A DNA stretch of 64,000 nucleotides from CAVXYG01 sp963766005 (GTDB lineage: Bacteria > Actinomycetota > Actinomycetes > S36-B12 > GCA-2699445): NCBI GenBank assembly GCA_963766005.1, contig CAVXYG010000008.1, forward strand, positions 186,001 to 250,000. Reading direction: 5' to 3'. The notes below the pieces were generated by a model. It saw nothing but the letters and a program-made list of their open reading frames with translations, was not told the DNA's origin and ran no database searches. Shown piece by piece: positions 62,992-64,000 of this stretch (positions are counted from its first letter, which is position 1; each line of letters begins with the position of its first letter). Made by a program: the position numbers and the translations under genes.

Positions 62992-63660
62992 ATGGCGCGG
63001 ACGGACAAAACCGCCGTCATCGACGAACTCTCGAAGTTGTTCCAGGGCGCGTCGGCGACCGTGCTGACCGAGTACCGCGGCCTCAGCGTGGCGCAGATGT
63101 CGAAGTTGCGCCGTTCGCTCGGGCCGGAGACCACCTACGCGGTGGTGAAGAACACCCTCACCCGTCGGGCCGCGGCCCAGGCCGGCGTGGAGGGCCTCGA
63201 GGCGGAACTGGTCGGACCCAGCGCGATCGCGTTTATCGGGGGAGACCCCGTTGAAGCAGCCAAGGGGTTGCGCGCCTTCGCGAAGGACAACGAAGCGCTC
63301 GTCATCAAGGCCGGCTACATGGACGGCAAGGTCCTGAGCGCGGACGAGGTGGCGAAGCTCGCCGAACTGGAGTCCCGCGAGGTGCTGCTGGCCAAGTTGG
63401 CCGGAGCGATGAAGGCGTCGATGTCCCAGGCTGCTGCGCTCTTCAACGCGCCGCTGTCGCAGGCGGCACGAACGATGGAGGCGCTGCGCGTCAAGGCCGA
63501 GGAGGATCCCTCAGTCCTGGCAGGCGGCGCAGGCACCGGGGTGGCCGACGCCGCCGCAGATTCTTCGGACGCCGCCGCGGCGCCCGAGGCGACCGACTCG
63601 GCACCCGCCGACGAGGCCGCACCCTCCGGCGACGCGTCGCAGGAGAACTCCGAGGGCTGA
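62992..63660 (+). CDS. rplJ: 50S ribosomal protein L10
   Basis: A 222-residue L10: 'VLTEYRGLSVAQMSKLRR', 'YAVVKNTLTRRAA' and 'GGKVLSADEVAKLAELESRE'-like 'MDGKVLSADEVAKLAEL' are family segments. The C-terminus beyond residue 175 is extended by an Ala/Asp/Ser/Glu-rich acidic tail of about 45 residues. AAGGAAGGA precedes the ATG. L10 is the base of the stalk and binds L12 dimers through its C-terminal helix. Confidence 0.96.
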   Translation: MARTDKTAVIDELSKLFQGASATVLTEYRGLSVAQMSKLRRSLGPETTYAVVKNTLTRRAAAQAGVEGLEAELVGPSAIAFIGGDPVEAAKGLRAFAKDNEALVIKAGYMDGKVLSADEVAKLAELESREVLLAKLAGAMKASMSQAAALFNAPLSQAARTMEALRVKAEEDPSVLAGGAGTGVADAAADSSDAAAAPEATDSAPADEAAPSGDASQENSEG

Positions 63661-63736
63661 CGCCCTGACCCGCGGCGACCCCGTCGCGGTGACGACACCG
63701 TCCGGCCCTCGGCCGGAGCAGAGAAAGGACGCCATC

Positions 63737-64000
63737 ATGGCGAAGCTGACCACCGATGAACTGCTCGACGCGTTCAAGGAAATGACGCTGATCGAGCTGA
63801 GCGAGTTCGTGAAGAAGTTCGAGGAGACCTTCGAGGTCACCGCAGCCGCACCGGTCGCGGTCGCCGCCGCCGGTGCCGCGCCGGCCGCTGGCGGGGAGGC
63901 CGAGGCCGCTGCCGAGCAGGACGAGTTCGACGTCATCCTCGACAGTGCCGGCGACCAGAAGATCAAGGTCATCAAGGAGGTCCGGGCGCTGACCAGCCTC
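63737..64000 (+). CDS. rplL: 50S ribosomal protein L7/L12 (3' end outside window)
   Basis: The first 88 codons are present. 'LTTDELLDAFKEMTLIELSEFVKKFEETF' (in part) is the dimerisation domain, followed by an Ala/Gly-rich hinge and the beginning of the C-terminal domain 'EFDVILDSAGDQKIKVIKEV'. About 40 residues are missing at the right edge. GAAAGGA precedes the ATG. Confidence 0.96.
   Translation, partial: MAKLTTDELLDAFKEMTLIELSEFVKKFEETFEVTAAAPVAVAAAGAAPAAGGEAEAAAEQDEFDVILDSAGDQKIKVIKEVRALTSL

Overview
The window is about 64 kb of very GC-rich DNA (roughly 70 %) from an actinobacterium. The evidence is the gene order: hemL-gpm-resA-ccdA-resB-ccsB, a scattered menaquinone cluster, recC-recB-recD, a full nuoA-N operon, and rpmG ... 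tRNA-Trp-secE-nusG-rplK-rplA-rplJ-rplL. The same neighbourhoods occur in Mycobacterium and Streptomyces. Many start codons are GTG, and -10-like hexamers often sit only 6-7 nt before the start codon, which is the leaderless architecture common in this phylum. I cannot place it below phylum/class; gene content and the single-base indels would fit an uncultivated lineage known from metagenomes.

Layout. 1-7.2 kb: end of hemL, a histidine phosphatase, and the system II cytochrome c maturation set (resA, ccdA, resB, ccsB), then two small membrane-protein genes. 7.2-13 kb: menaquinone genes menE-menA (minus) and menB-menC-menD (plus). 13-24.8 kb: a DNA-binding protein with homing-endonuclease-type repeats, a DUF4870-like membrane protein, recC-recB-recD (minus) and a wax ester synthase/DGAT. 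25-27 kb: menF and menG, divergently oriented. 27.3-43.1 kb: fourteen tightly packed complex I genes (nuoA-N). 43.1-53 kb: a polyprenyl diphosphate synthase, a zinc dehydrogenase of unknown substrate, then a minus-strand group of NDH-2, acyl-CoA dehydrogenase, universal stress protein, RarD-like permease and a two-gene 2-oxoacid:ferredoxin oxidoreductase. 53.2-64 kb: yajQ, tRNA-Tyr, tRNA-Thr, tRNA-Met, rpmG, fabG-like, two MaoC/Had hotdog dehydratases, murB, a broken enoyl-CoA hydratase, an aspartate aminotransferase, tRNA-Trp, secE, nusG and the L11/L1/L10/L12 ribosomal genes with an L10-type leader.

How it fits together: most of the window builds and feeds a menaquinone-based aerobic respiratory chain. 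Complex I and NDH-2 reduce menaquinone; menF, D, C, E, B, A and G, plus the prenyl synthase, make it (menH and the DHNA-CoA thioesterase are not seen here); the ResA/CcdA/ResB/CcsB system matures the c-type cytochromes downstream of it. The right end is the translation/transcription core.

No new defence system, phage, IS element or CRISPR array is visible. The points most worth a second look are five single-base frameshifts in four genes (menE, menD, recD and two in echA; one makes menE and menA look fused), a 14-bp palindrome with a near-repeat upstream of a PLDc_N protein, an HTH/homing-endonuclease-repeat protein without a nuclease, three 45-bp tandem repeats in nusG, and the recurrent leaderless promoter pattern.
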